Assembly (NCBI RefSeq): GCF_000149955.1 | Contig: NC_030991.1 | Coordinates: 3,330,114-3,394,113 of the forward strand | Origin: Fusarium oxysporum f. sp. lycopersici 4287 | Taxonomy: Eukaryota > Ascomycota > Sordariomycetes > Hypocreales > Nectriaceae | Length of the DNA stretch: 64,000 nucleotides | Reading direction: 5' to 3' | Part shown: piece by piece, positions 23,008-31,739 of the stretch | Numbering within the stretch: position 1 is the stretch's first letter | Layout of the letters: each line of letters starts with the position of its first letter | The notes under the pieces: model-generated | Database searches by the model: none | What the model was told of the DNA's origin: nothing | Seen by the model: only the letters and a program-made list of their open reading frames with translations | Made by a program: the position numbers and the translations under genes

Positions 23008-23201
23008 TGTTGTTTATATTGCGCAGTAGTGCTGGGTGAAAATGTATTTTTATGAAACTTGGTTGTTCATTATTGAGCTGAGAGTTATTCTCGGGTTTAT
23101 ATCTCTAGATGATTGTATCTAGGACTTTGAACTTTAAATCTAGGACTTTCAGACTAACAGTCTGAATCCTGAAGGGAAGGGGATTCCCGGATTTTCCAAC
23201 A
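23008..23201 (-). repeat. 3' LTR of copia-1
   Basis: Minus-strand ends are TGTTGGAAAATCC and ATATAAACAACA. Identical to 27713-27906. As it lies immediately upstream of the zinc-finger gene and points towards it, it could supply promoter or polyadenylation signals there. Confidence 0.96.
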
Positions 23202-23217
23202 CGCCCCCATCCACCTT
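23202..23217 (-). promoter_or_regulatory. Polypurine tract of copia-1
   Basis: On minus the bases before the 3' LTR read AGGTGGATGGGGGCG, a purine-rich tract in the expected position for plus-strand priming. Confidence 0.6.
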
Positions 23218-23221
23218 GTCT

Positions 23222-26200
23222 TCAGGGCACAGAGTCATCGTGGACTTCAGTACTCCAAATAATACGACCTGCTTCCTCGATCGGACATGCACTGACTCGA
23301 ATTGCTTCTAGAAAGTGACCGTGGCTGACGGCGTTCAATGGTTTAGTGAGTCCGTCTGCTACCTGCTCATGTGTGCTGACGTATTGCACATCAATATTCC
23401 CGGCTTCAACTTCTTCTCGGATATGGTGCTCGGTTAACGGAATGTGCTTTGTCCGTTGGTGAAGCTCAGGGTTTCTGCATAGCTTTAGGGAACCCTGGTT
23501 GTCGCCGTTCAGTGGGATAGGCATATGTAGCGGAAGGAGCAGTTCAGAGAAGAGGTTCCTAGTCCAGGCCAATTCTCTGGCACACTGGGAGAGTGCTGTA
23601 TATTCAGCCTCGGTAGTCGATAGTGCCACTGTTTCGTGCCGTTTGGCCCTCCATGAGACTGTAGATCCTTCAAGTTGAACAAGCCATCCAAACGTCGATC
23701 TTCCCGTAACAGTGTCGCCTTTCCAATCCGAGTCGGCCCAAGCTGTGATGCTCCAAGCGGATTCAGGATCTTTCTTGACGCCCCCAAGCACCAGGCCGTG
23801 GTCTCTTGTCTGCTGTAGATAGCGGAGACCTCTTTTGATCATTCGTGAATGTGTTGGTGATGGATTCGACATGTATCTTGAGAGTACCGAGAGTAGGAAA
23901 GCTAAATCGGGTCTGGTTTGGGTCATTCCATACATCAGCGAGCCGGTTTTCGAGCTATAGTCTTCTCGTTCTTCTGGAGAAGCCGAGTCGCCATTGTCTC
24001 TTGGTTGCAGTGTCGAGAGTGAATTTCGCTCCATCGGGGTCTTGACCGGTCGACAATCCTCTAAGCCGAATTTCTTCAGTATTCTGGTAAAATATGCATC
24101 CTGGGAAAGGTAGATCAGCCTTGAGTTCCTGTCTCGGGTTATTCTTACTCCAAGAAAATGGCTGGCGGGACCGAGATCAGTCATTGTGAAGATCTCTCCC
24201 AGGCGGGCTTTGTACCCTTGGATTGCTTCCTTGTTGCTGCCCATGATGAGGAAGTCATCCACATATGTGATGATGATCACTCCCGTTGTGGGATTGTGAT
24301 ATACGGCCGTGTCAGACGTTACTTGTCGAAAGTCAAGGGATTCCAAGGCCTCCTTCAGCTTCTTTTGCCATTGCCGAGGCGCCTGTTTGAGTCCATAGAG
24401 GGATTTGATCAGTTTGCAGATCTTCTCGGTTGAGAATCCTGGCGGACGGTCTTCTGGGTGTTGGTCGAAATACTCTACAAGCCCTTCCGGCATTTCGATG
24501 AAGACTTCTTCCTCGAGGTCCCCTTCCAGGAACGCCGTCGACACGTCCATCTGCTCAATCTCCCAGTCAAGACAGGCAGCAACGGTGAGGAGGATTCTCC
24601 AAGTCGCCGCTTTGGCAACAGAGGCAAAGGTCTGGTTGTAGTCAAAGCCGAACTGTTGTTCAAAGCCTCTGACCACCAGCCGCGCCTTGAACTTGTCGAG
24701 GTTGCCGTCCTCGTTTTTCTTGACCTTGAATACCCATTTGACGGTAAGTGGCCTATTGTGAGCTTGGTTGCGGTCCAGCATGCGCCAAGTTCCTTTCGTG
24801 AGGAGACTGCGCAGCTCACTGTGTATTGCTCTGAGCCAATGCTCCCTTTGCGGACCTTGAAGCGCTTCAGTCATTGTTTTGGGCTCAGTGATCACCTCTT
24901 TTCGGGGATCGGGCAGCTTAGCTGATGTCATGGATGTTGTCGTCTGTCCATGCTGAGGATTATGCACCTCAGCATGCTGAAGATTGTTCACTTCAGACCT
25001 TTGTGGCCTTGGAGTCTTTGTCTGCTCCGTGACGGACTGTGGCCGGCTTGAGATGGGAGCTCCGTTCTTGCGGATTTCCGGCTCAACATCATGCTCAGTT
25101 TCGGTCAGGAGTTCTGTCTCCCCAACCTTTTCGTAGAATTGTACATTTGCAGAACGGACGATCTGATGTCCCTTCCTGCGAGAGGGCACCCAGCAGGTGT
25201 AGATCTGTGAACCTTCCATGCATAGGTAGATTCCAGCCTCTCCTCTTGGGCCAAACTTGTGTGATCTCAATCTTCGTTCCTGCGGTATGTGTATCGTGAC
25301 TTGTGAGCCGCAGATTCGTTCTCCGGACAGATCCGGCTTGTTGTCTTGTCCGGGGAAGGCCTCGTTGAGAAAGCTTTCCATGGGAGTGAGGCCATCAATT
25401 GCCCTGGTGGCTGTCACGTTTGTCTTGCGCACCATATCTTCCAGGACCAATGGCCAGAGCTCTATCGGGATTCTTTCCGATTCCATGGTTGCTCTGACTT
25501 TGTCAAAGATGATGCGGTTAGAGCGCTCAGCAACTCCGTTAAATTCAGGAGTATATGGTGTCGTCTTGATGATCTTGACGCCGTGAGTGTACTCGAGGTT
25601 TTTGAGAGACGCACCATAGAGCTCAGAGCCGCCATCCATTTGGATTGCGTACACTCGGATGCCATACTGAGTTCGTATCTTGGAGATGAGCTGGCCTAGA
25701 AGTTCCGAAGCCATCCCCTTCCTCGTGAACGTGTAGGCCCATCTCATTCTATGCCTGTCATCTGTGGCAATCATTCCCCATCGTTCGCCTCTAATGCCCG
25801 GTGGATTGACTTTGAAGGTGTCAACATGAATGAACCCGGCCCTGGAGGCTCGTTTCCGTTTATTTCGCGGAGTCCATCGTAGGGCCTTTGCGATGTCGCA
25901 GGCGAGGCAGTAATTGAAAGGCTGATGGTCGTGGTGGCCGTCACAGTACATTCCTCTGGTCATTTTGGCAGTCTGTGACACCTGATATGCGTTAACATGG
26001 CCGAGTCTTCGGTGCCAAAGGTCGACATTCAGGCATTGGTTTGATGAAGCAGTGTGATGATTGCATGGTTCTGGCTGGAGTTCCGAGACGGCCTGGTTTG
26101 AAACAGTAGTCTTTCCGACCTCAGTGTTCACGTACAGACCGTCCCTTCCTATGCGGAGGAGACCAAAGACATCTCCTGTTGGGTCGTACATGTCGTTCCC

Positions 26201-26548
26201 GTCTATCCAGCCGCCGTTCTTGTATAGCCTGAGTCCTGACATGACATTTACCGGAAACTCAGGGATGAACAGCGTGTCTTTGAGGTTAATTGTGACCTGC
26301 TCACCCCATTTGTTTATGAAGCAAATTTTGACTGTCCCCTTACCGAATGGGTACACCTTCCCACCGCCCGTAACGAGGACCGTTCGGGTTGCAGGCTGCA
26401 GTTCTGTGAATAGGCTTTGGTCGTTGCAGATGTGGACTGATGAACCTGTGTCGAACAGCCATTCTGCGGTTTGAAGAGATGTTATCAAGGGAGACTTTAC
26501 ACGTCTCTGTATTGTCCATAGGTAGCTCGTCTGAGACGCTGTCTTCAA
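23222..26548 (-). CDS. pol: copia-1 Pol (protease, integrase, reverse transcriptase, RNase H)
   Basis: A 1108-codon frame in the +1 frame relative to gag, overlapping it by about 200 bp. The protease has WLFDTGSSVHICND. The integrase zinc motif is His-His-Cys-Cys (HRRLGH...CLACD), with catalytic Asp in HVDTFKV, Asp in QMDGGSELYG and Glu in TPEFNGVAERSNR. The reverse transcriptase shows WVFKVKKNEDG, QMDVSTAFLEGDLEEEV, LYGLKQAPRQW and the catalytic YVDD (TYVDDFLIM). RNase H has TTEAEYTAL, DNQGSLKL and the terminal VADGLTKPL. All key residues are present and there is no internal stop, so the element may be active. The N-terminal residues before the protease overlap gag, so the true Pol start is set by frameshifting, not by an ATG. 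Confidence 0.95.
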   Translation of the reverse strand: MKTASQTSYLWTIQRRVKSPLITSLQTAEWLFDTGSSVHICNDQSLFTELQPATRTVLVTGGGKVYPFGKGTVKICFINKWGEQVTINLKDTLFIPEFPVNVMSGLRLYKNGGWIDGNDMYDPTGDVFGLLRIGRDGLYVNTEVGKTTVSNQAVSELQPEPCNHHTASSNQCLNVDLWHRRLGHVNAYQVSQTAKMTRGMYCDGHHDHQPFNYCLACDIAKALRWTPRNKRKRASRAGFIHVDTFKVNPPGIRGERWGMIATDDRHRMRWAYTFTRKGMASELLGQLISKIRTQYGIRVYAIQMDGGSELYGASLKNLEYTHGVKIIKTTPYTPEFNGVAERSNRIIFDKVRATMESERIPIELWPLVLEDMVRKTNVTATRAIDGLTPMESFLNEAFPGQDNKPDLSGERICGSQVTIHIPQERRLRSHKFGPRGEAGIYLCMEGSQIYTCWVPSRRKGHQIVRSANVQFYEKVGETELLTETEHDVEPEIRKNGAPISSRPQSVTEQTKTPRPQRSEVNNLQHAEVHNPQHGQTTTSMTSAKLPDPRKEVITEPKTMTEALQGPQREHWLRAIHSELRSLLTKGTWRMLDRNQAHNRPLTVKWVFKVKKNEDGNLDKFKARLVVRGFEQQFGFDYNQTFASVAKAATWRILLTVAACLDWEIEQMDVSTAFLEGDLEEEVFIEMPEGLVEYFDQHPEDRPPGFSTEKICKLIKSLYGLKQAPRQWQKKLKEALESLDFRQVTSDTAVYHNPTTGVIIITYVDDFLIMGSNKEAIQGYKARLGEIFTMTDLGPASHFLGVRITRDRNSRLIYLSQDAYFTRILKKFGLEDCRPVKTPMERNSLSTLQPRDNGDSASPEEREDYSSKTGSLMYGMTQTRPDLAFLLSVLSRYMSNPSPTHSRMIKRGLRYLQQTRDHGLVLGGVKKDPESAWSITAWADSDWKGDTVTGRSTFGWLVQLEGSTVSWRAKRHETVALSTTEAEYTALSQCARELAWTRNLFSELLLPLHMPIPLNGDNQGSLKLCRNPELHQRTKHIPLTEHHIREEVEAGNIDVQYVSTHEQVADGLTKPLNAVSHGHFLEAIRVSACPIEEAGRIIWSTEVHDDSVP

Positions 26549-27638
26549 GAATCAGAAAAGATCGCTCAACTGTCATGTGATTTGATTCCTTGATATGGAG
26601 ATTCTTGGTGCTGTCGCGTTGAAGATCATGCTCCATGAGTTCCTTGGCGAGACGGACTGCCCAGTCGGGTCGCTTATCCTTATGGGCGAACCAACAATCA
26701 TTTTCATGATGTCCTCTCTTCTTGCAGTTCGTGCAGGTATGTTCCTTGTTCTTGCCGACTCGATGATTGGTTTCCTGGCTAGACTTGTTCGCGGCTCGCT
26801 GGTTCTTTGAAGATCCTCTCCTCCGGCCACTTGCCTCTTGCTTTCTTGCGGCCGGGCCCTTCCTTCCAGTCTTTTTACTGTGAGCCCAGTACGTGGAGGC
26901 AGTACCATGACTGTCATCATCATCTGATGACCTGTTTTCATCAATGAGATCTTGCTGCATTGATCGTAGTGTTGGCGGATGCTCCGAGCGTAGGAGAGCG
27001 CGCTGTCTGGCAGTCCAGTCAGGGTACTCGTTCTCGCAGGCAGTCAGATAAACAACCTTTTTGAGGGTATCTGAGATTGGTTCTTTCTGCTCGAGGAGAA
27101 GTTTGACGAGTCGTTCAAAGTCGACATTAAATTGTGGAATTGTCTCGTAAGAGCTTGTTTTGATCCGGATGAACTGGTAAAGTGTTGTCTGCAGAAGAAC
27201 TGGGCCCGTGCCAATACAATAGGCCTGGAGAAGGTTGAACATCTCCTGGGGATTCTCAATCCCGACTAGTTGACTGAGTGCTTCTCCAGTGCAGTTACCT
27301 CGGATGGAGACGGCAGCTTTTGCCGCCCTGATCTTTTGATCCATAGTCTGCTGTTCCTCGGGAGGGTAATCACCAAAGACAGCATCTTCGAGGCCATTGA
27401 TCCGAAGAATGGCCTTCTGAGCTGGGCAATATTGCTCCCAATTGGAGGGGCCGCCTAGCTTGAGCTCTTGCGGAAGGAAAAGAGTATTCTTTTCAGAGAT
27501 GACCGTGGTACTGTCATACATTGAGGATGGTGTGTGGTCTTGACCTGAAGCACCAGGTTGCGACGATTCGGATGCAGGCGATACTCTGATTGTGTTGCGA
27601 GTTCGCATGGTGGAAGGTGGGGCTCGTCGTGACGTCAT
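26340..27638 (-). CDS. gag: copia-1 Gag
   Basis: 432 codons starting at an ATG 75 bp inside the 5' LTR. A capsid-like helical region (QFIRIKTSSYETIPQFN) is followed by a basic linker and a retroviral zinc knuckle, Cys-x2-Cys-x4-His-x4-Cys (CTNCKKRGHHENDC). Downstream of the knuckle the gag frame runs on past the point where the +1 frame already encodes the protease, ending at 26340. That arrangement fits Gag-Pol expression by +1 frameshifting in the shared stretch, roughly 26480-26548. Confidence 0.93.
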   Translation of the reverse strand: MTSRRAPPSTMRTRNTIRVSPASESSQPGASGQDHTPSSMYDSTTVISEKNTLFLPQELKLGGPSNWEQYCPAQKAILRINGLEDAVFGDYPPEEQQTMDQKIRAAKAAVSIRGNCTGEALSQLVGIENPQEMFNLLQAYCIGTGPVLLQTTLYQFIRIKTSSYETIPQFNVDFERLVKLLLEQKEPISDTLKKVVYLTACENEYPDWTARQRALLRSEHPPTLRSMQQDLIDENRSSDDDDSHGTASTYWAHSKKTGRKGPAARKQEASGRRRGSSKNQRAANKSSQETNHRVGKNKEHTCTNCKKRGHHENDCWFAHKDKRPDWAVRLAKELMEHDLQRDSTKNLHIKESNHMTVERSFLILEDSVSDELPMDNTETCKVSLDNISSNRRMAVRHRFISPHLQRPKPIHRTAACNPNGPRYGRWEGVPIR

Positions 27639-27697
27639 CTTGAGTTGAAGTTAAAGTTTGGTTCTTTGATTCAGAAGAGAAACCCGGTGTTTGCTAA

Positions 27698-27712
27698 CCC
27701 GGGCTCATAACC
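27698..27712 (-). promoter_or_regulatory. Primer-binding site: internal fragment of initiator tRNA-Met
   Basis: Directly adjoining the 5' LTR, minus reads GGTTATGAGCCCGGG. This is complementary to the anticodon arm GGGCTCATAACC of initiator tRNA-Met, the half-tRNA priming site used by several copia elements, rather than to a tRNA 3' end. Confidence 0.8.
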
Positions 27713-27906
27713 TGTTGTTTATATTGCGCAGTAGTGCTGGGTGAAAATGTATTTTTATGAAACTTGGTTGTTCATTATTGAGCTGAGAGTTATTCTCGGG
27801 TTTATATCTCTAGATGATTGTATCTAGGACTTTGAACTTTAAATCTAGGACTTTCAGACTAACAGTCTGAATCCTGAAGGGAAGGGGATTCCCGGATTTT
27901 CCAACA
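27713..27906 (-). repeat. 5' LTR of copia-1
   Basis: 194 bp, identical to the 3' LTR at 23008-23201. It contains the element's promoter by position. A short repeat of CTAGGACTTT...AAATCTAGGACTTT lies within it. Confidence 0.96.
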
Positions 27907-29446
27907 GATCATCCAACAGGGCATGTGACAACCAGTTGACTTTCGGCCTTGACGCGCTCGAGCCTTTAGTGAGGCCCGATAGCATCGGTAGTTTCCGATC
28001 GATTTTGACTCATCGGATAACTTTATGGATAATTGGGCGGCGAAACCATGCTACATCATAACAACCAAATCGCGATCTGGTGGAGGCTTCAGGTGTGGGG
28101 ATGTGACCATAGGCTATCGAACAATATTGTCAGTATGTACTCGACTGGGGCCTTCTTAATCTGGCACCAACTGACCGATTCCCAAGCCAAACTGGGGATC
28201 CAAGCCACTGTGAGCCCCCAGCCGTTGTTAACTTGGCGTTATCAGTTCCACTTCTCGTCAATTGGGCTGGTTCGTCCGCCCATGGTAGTCCTTCCTCTTG
28301 AGCACTTCTGACCGGTTAGCATGCATTGATGTAGATGTGTGGATGGCCATCGAATGTGTGAACGAGATGAATTGGGGCGGAGTGTGACGGTCGAAAGGTC
28401 CTGGGAATCAAGTTACACTCCAGGTTGCCGACAGACTCATTCCCCTCGACCAATATCCACCTTCAACAACAGCGCCTCGGGCTAGGCAGACTAAGAGAGC
28501 TTTCCAAGGCAAGCCATCCCCTCCTTTGTTTCTCGTTCATCTCTATCCTTAGATTCAAAGGAGGTGTGGAGAGGTTCGGCGAGATGTGAATTTGTCGGCA
28601 ATCGAAGAGATGGATGACAGTATAAAGTTGCGGGACTGCAGTACTTAAGTAAAGGATAATGACCTTTGTTTAAGGACATGAAGATAGCCCCGAGATTTTG
28701 GAAAGGTTCATCGGAGCAGCAGTCTCACCAAGCTAGCGCTAGAGTGACCTGGTGAAGTTCGCGGAGTCACGGTGCCTTTGCGGTCAATGTCTGACAAGTT
28801 CAATGCTTGCAGGCCAGTCTTGTGATCCCGGCAGCAGTGATATCGAACATCTTGGTTCTCAAGCGGTGCTTGATGCCTCGGTTGTGGACTCCGTAGTTGT
28901 GTTCATGTCTTTCGCACATGTTGAAGGCCGCTCGAGTTCACTAATAGTTGGTGCCACCTTCAGACCCTTTGTGAGATGTAGATCAAAGTTCCGTGTCCCA
29001 TTTTCTTTTCGTCATGGGAGTGTCACATGGCTGGGCGGTCGATTTGGCCGTCCATGTCGTTGTTCAGGGCCTGGGCGGTCTCAGTATTTTCAAGACCCGA
29101 AGCTGAGACGCGTTATGACGACCCCCTGATCTGGGATGAAAACGTGAAGAGTGATGAATCGATTGCGGCACTCTTCACAAGCATTACTATGCATTAGGCC
29201 TTGTGACGCCACGATAAGATTCAATATTTTGGTCGACTTCAAGTGGGGTCAGTGGTGCATGTCCCCACTGCAATTTGGTTGTTTGCCGTTGTACCATGCA
29301 CAAGACCCACCAGCCTGCCTGAGGATTCATTGACGCCCTTACTTGACTTCATTTCCAGCAACAACACAGGAGAGACATCAGCAGCATCAACATCAATCTC
29401 AAACTTTAGTCTGGATATCTTTCCCAACCTTCTTCACAGATCCACC
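27907..29446. other. Region without a supported gene; leader of the next gene
   Basis: No recognisable coding sequence was found. Open frames at 28033-28311 and 28752-29129 lack motifs. The 200 bp before 29447 is C/A-rich, with CAACAACACA and ATCAGCAGCATCAACATC tracts typical of fungal 5' leaders, so it is taken as promoter and leader of the gene starting at 29447. Confidence 0.45.
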
Positions 29447-30156
29447 ATGGCTACTATTGACCCTGCCGTTCCACAATACCACCGGGCTCGTATTGCCCAA
29501 TATGTTTTGAAGCGTATGCGTCAGAAGTCCCCAGAAAGTACCCTCACCGCCAAGAACCTCCTGGCGATTGTTGAGAAACCACCTTTGCCACTGACAGTGG
29601 AGATAACATTTCCTCGCATCACCTTTTGCTGCGGCTGCATGTGTAAGCCAATTCCCCGTACTTCTCTTGCCAGCTAATAACTTTCACTACAGGCGGATCC
29701 TATGGGATAGACTGCCCTTGCCGCGGCGAGGGTTGCCGTTTAGGAATGAGAGTCCATATTGACATGGAAAAGAACCATTGGAAGCGCGACTTAACGCCGC
29801 CACAATATGCTCCCTCCCCACCTGTGACCTTGACGGAGGGCCAAATCATCAAGGTCGTTCCACACAACTTCAAGGCTCACCTCAACGCTATCCTTGAACC
29901 ATTCTTACGCGCCGCGATCTGTGCCTACAATGAGAAATATGCTAAGTGGGCCTATGGCCACATTCTCAACCCTGACTCTCGTGAGCTCGATTATCGCTTC
30001 AGAACTCTAGAGGATCAGCTTGAAGCAACTACAACTCAGATTTTCAACAGAATCTTAGACGATGTAGGCGGGCTTGAGGTGCTTGATAGGAACAGCACAG
30101 ACTTCAGGGAGAAAATCATGATGGGCTCGATCACTGCTTTCACGAGAAGAGCATAA
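29447..30156 (+). CDS. Small cysteine-rich orphan protein (219 aa, two exons)
   Basis: The start context CCACCATGG is near-perfect Kozak. Exon 1 is 29447-29642, the intron 29643-29692 (GTAAGC...CTACAG, branch GCTAATAAC), exon 2 29693-30156. The joined frame gives 219 residues. The splice brings together a cysteine cluster around residues 61-80, with eight Cys in FCCGCMC, DCPCRGEGCRL, which suggests a compact metal-binding or disulfide-linked site. A helical C-terminal half follows (FRTLEDQLEATTTQIFNRIL). No signal peptide or membrane segment is visible, so it is probably intracellular. I do not recognise the family. The clean intron, start context and lack of lesions support a real gene. Confidence 0.72.
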
Positions 30157-30529
30157 GAAGGGAGACGGGGATGGTAATCAACACGAGAGCCTTCTCGGTC
30201 CGGGGAATGCTATTGTAATTTTCATAACAGTCTATATCCCTATCATTCTAAACCACAAATCTCGAATTCTGACTACTACAAGTTTCAATTTTCCGTGATC
30301 ATTCTATCCTGGCACTTTTAGTCATGTAGGTGTCCATACTGGCTGGCCTGGGCCCTGGGTCGTAGAGGGTGAGCTGAATATAGTATTTTCGGATATGTAG
30401 TGTTGCCGTAGTGTTCGAGATTATTCCCAATATCGAGATAATCATACTCGTAACTCTGGGCTCCGGTAAGGCACAAGATAAGGCCGCTAGGCTATTAAAA
30501 ACCCCTACGCGGACGGTTCATCGAGGAGA
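30157..30529. other. Intergenic, 3' flank of the cysteine-rich gene
   Basis: A/T-rich sequence with no open frame of note. It probably contains the polyadenylation region of the gene ending at 30156. Confidence 0.4.
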
Positions 30530-30960
30530 CGCATATCGAAGAAGGAGCAGAACTCTGACTTGGAGTCTTCGACAACTGCGGTGAAGAGTTCATCCTCTAC
30601 CATGGCGATCTCAAAAACCTGCTCATGTTTAGGGTAAAAAAGATCTTGTCGACCGGGCCAGTAGACTCATAGTAGGTCCTTGCATTTCCTCATGCCAACG
30701 GGCCAGTAGAGTTGTCTCTTTTGCAACTCGACCTAAATCGTACTTGTAATCGACCATACGTAGACGAACGTATTGGCCGCGGAGCCGTTCCAGATGATCG
30801 TGTTGTGGTTGACGTTGTACCCGTCCGCGAGGAGGAAACAAAGAAACAAAAGCGTCCTCTGCGTGGAGGATACCTTAGAATTTGACCAGGTCTTGCATTA
30901 GCAAGTTAGAAATGATCTCGTAGTTGTTGACGATCTCGGGCAATGTGGTTCCGCTGACCG
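30530..30960 (-). repeat. Copy B of the unidentified dispersed, protein-like repeat
   Basis: Homologous to 6440-6960 on the same strand. It keeps NNYEIISNL, ADGYNVNHNTIIWNGSAANTFVY-like sequence, KRQLYWPVGMRK and EIAMVEDELFTAVVEDSKSEF on minus, spread over two frames with stops. Where copy A has a stop after NHNTTN, copy B retains IWNGSA, so each copy fills in lesions of the other. Two independently damaged copies indicate a multi-copy source. The family is not recognised. Confidence 0.6.
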
Positions 30961-31739
30961 TCAGGTAGTTACTTTATGTCTCGTCCCTCCGCCTAGCTCC
31001 CAAAAAGCTAGCTCACCTTAGGTTCACTCTGTTGATTCAAGCTCTCGGATAGCAAAGGGAACATGGCGTCTCAGGCTGGGAGCGCATTGCCGAATACCCA
31101 TGACATTGGATGCCTCAAAGCTTGTCATGATCTTTCTGGATCTTGCCAGCGTGTTTAATACAAAGATGACTGTAATTACCCTATTGCCACAAGGCTGGTG
31201 AGACGGCGACAAGATGTCTCAACCTATAACTTCTACAAATAATCCAATAAGTGAGGCCCAGGAACAAATTATTCCTGACCTTGTGCCATGCTTGGTGTGC
31301 CATCAAGTTTGCTAAACATTGTAATGAAGATAGGTTGGTGCGTAATTGATATGCTGACTAACCCGGTATTGCTGTACCGGGGCGAGTCTATTTTGAATGA
31401 AGTAATAGATTGCTACGACGCAACCCTCACAGCATGTCATCTAACTCATATCGCAGAAAAACTCAGTGGTATAGTATATAAATATCATATCACTTTGGTT
31501 TTACAAACACAGGAATAGAATGCTTGACAGGCACCGGGATGACAGCATGGATGGCGATGATGAGATTGAGCCTCCAGGACTTGGTATTGTTTTGAAAGGT
31601 CTCGCGGCCGTAGGAGGGTCAAAGTTAATTCATGCTTATCCGGGATGAGCCCGGCGAAAGTAGGAGGTGGGTGGAGTTTCGCAATTCGCTCCACATCCTC
31701 ACACATGTGCAGACAGACATTCAGGTCAATAGCATCCAT
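30961..31739. other. Region without a supported gene
   Basis: Open frames 31024-31212 (-), 31288-31518 (+) and 31485-31739 (-) have no motif. A 17-mer TAGGTTGGTGCGTAATT at 31331-31347 recurs with one mismatch at 56135-56151. Confidence 0.4.

Larger units (their letters stand above)
23008..27906 (-). mobile_element. Full-length Ty1/copia retrotransposon with identical LTRs (copia-1)
   Basis: 4,899 bp, coding on minus. Two 194-bp LTRs (27713-27906 is the 5' LTR, 23008-23201 the 3' LTR) are identical over their whole length by eye, so the insertion is recent. A primer-binding site, gag, pol and a purine tract are all present in order, and neither frame has a stop. Order in pol is protease, integrase, RT, RNase H, hence Ty1/copia. 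Flanking bases do not match (GTGGT at 23003-23007, GATCA at 27907-27911), so the usual 5-bp target duplication is missing. The 3' end lies 59 bp upstream of the zinc-finger gene's ATG in the same transcriptional direction. Confidence 0.96.
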
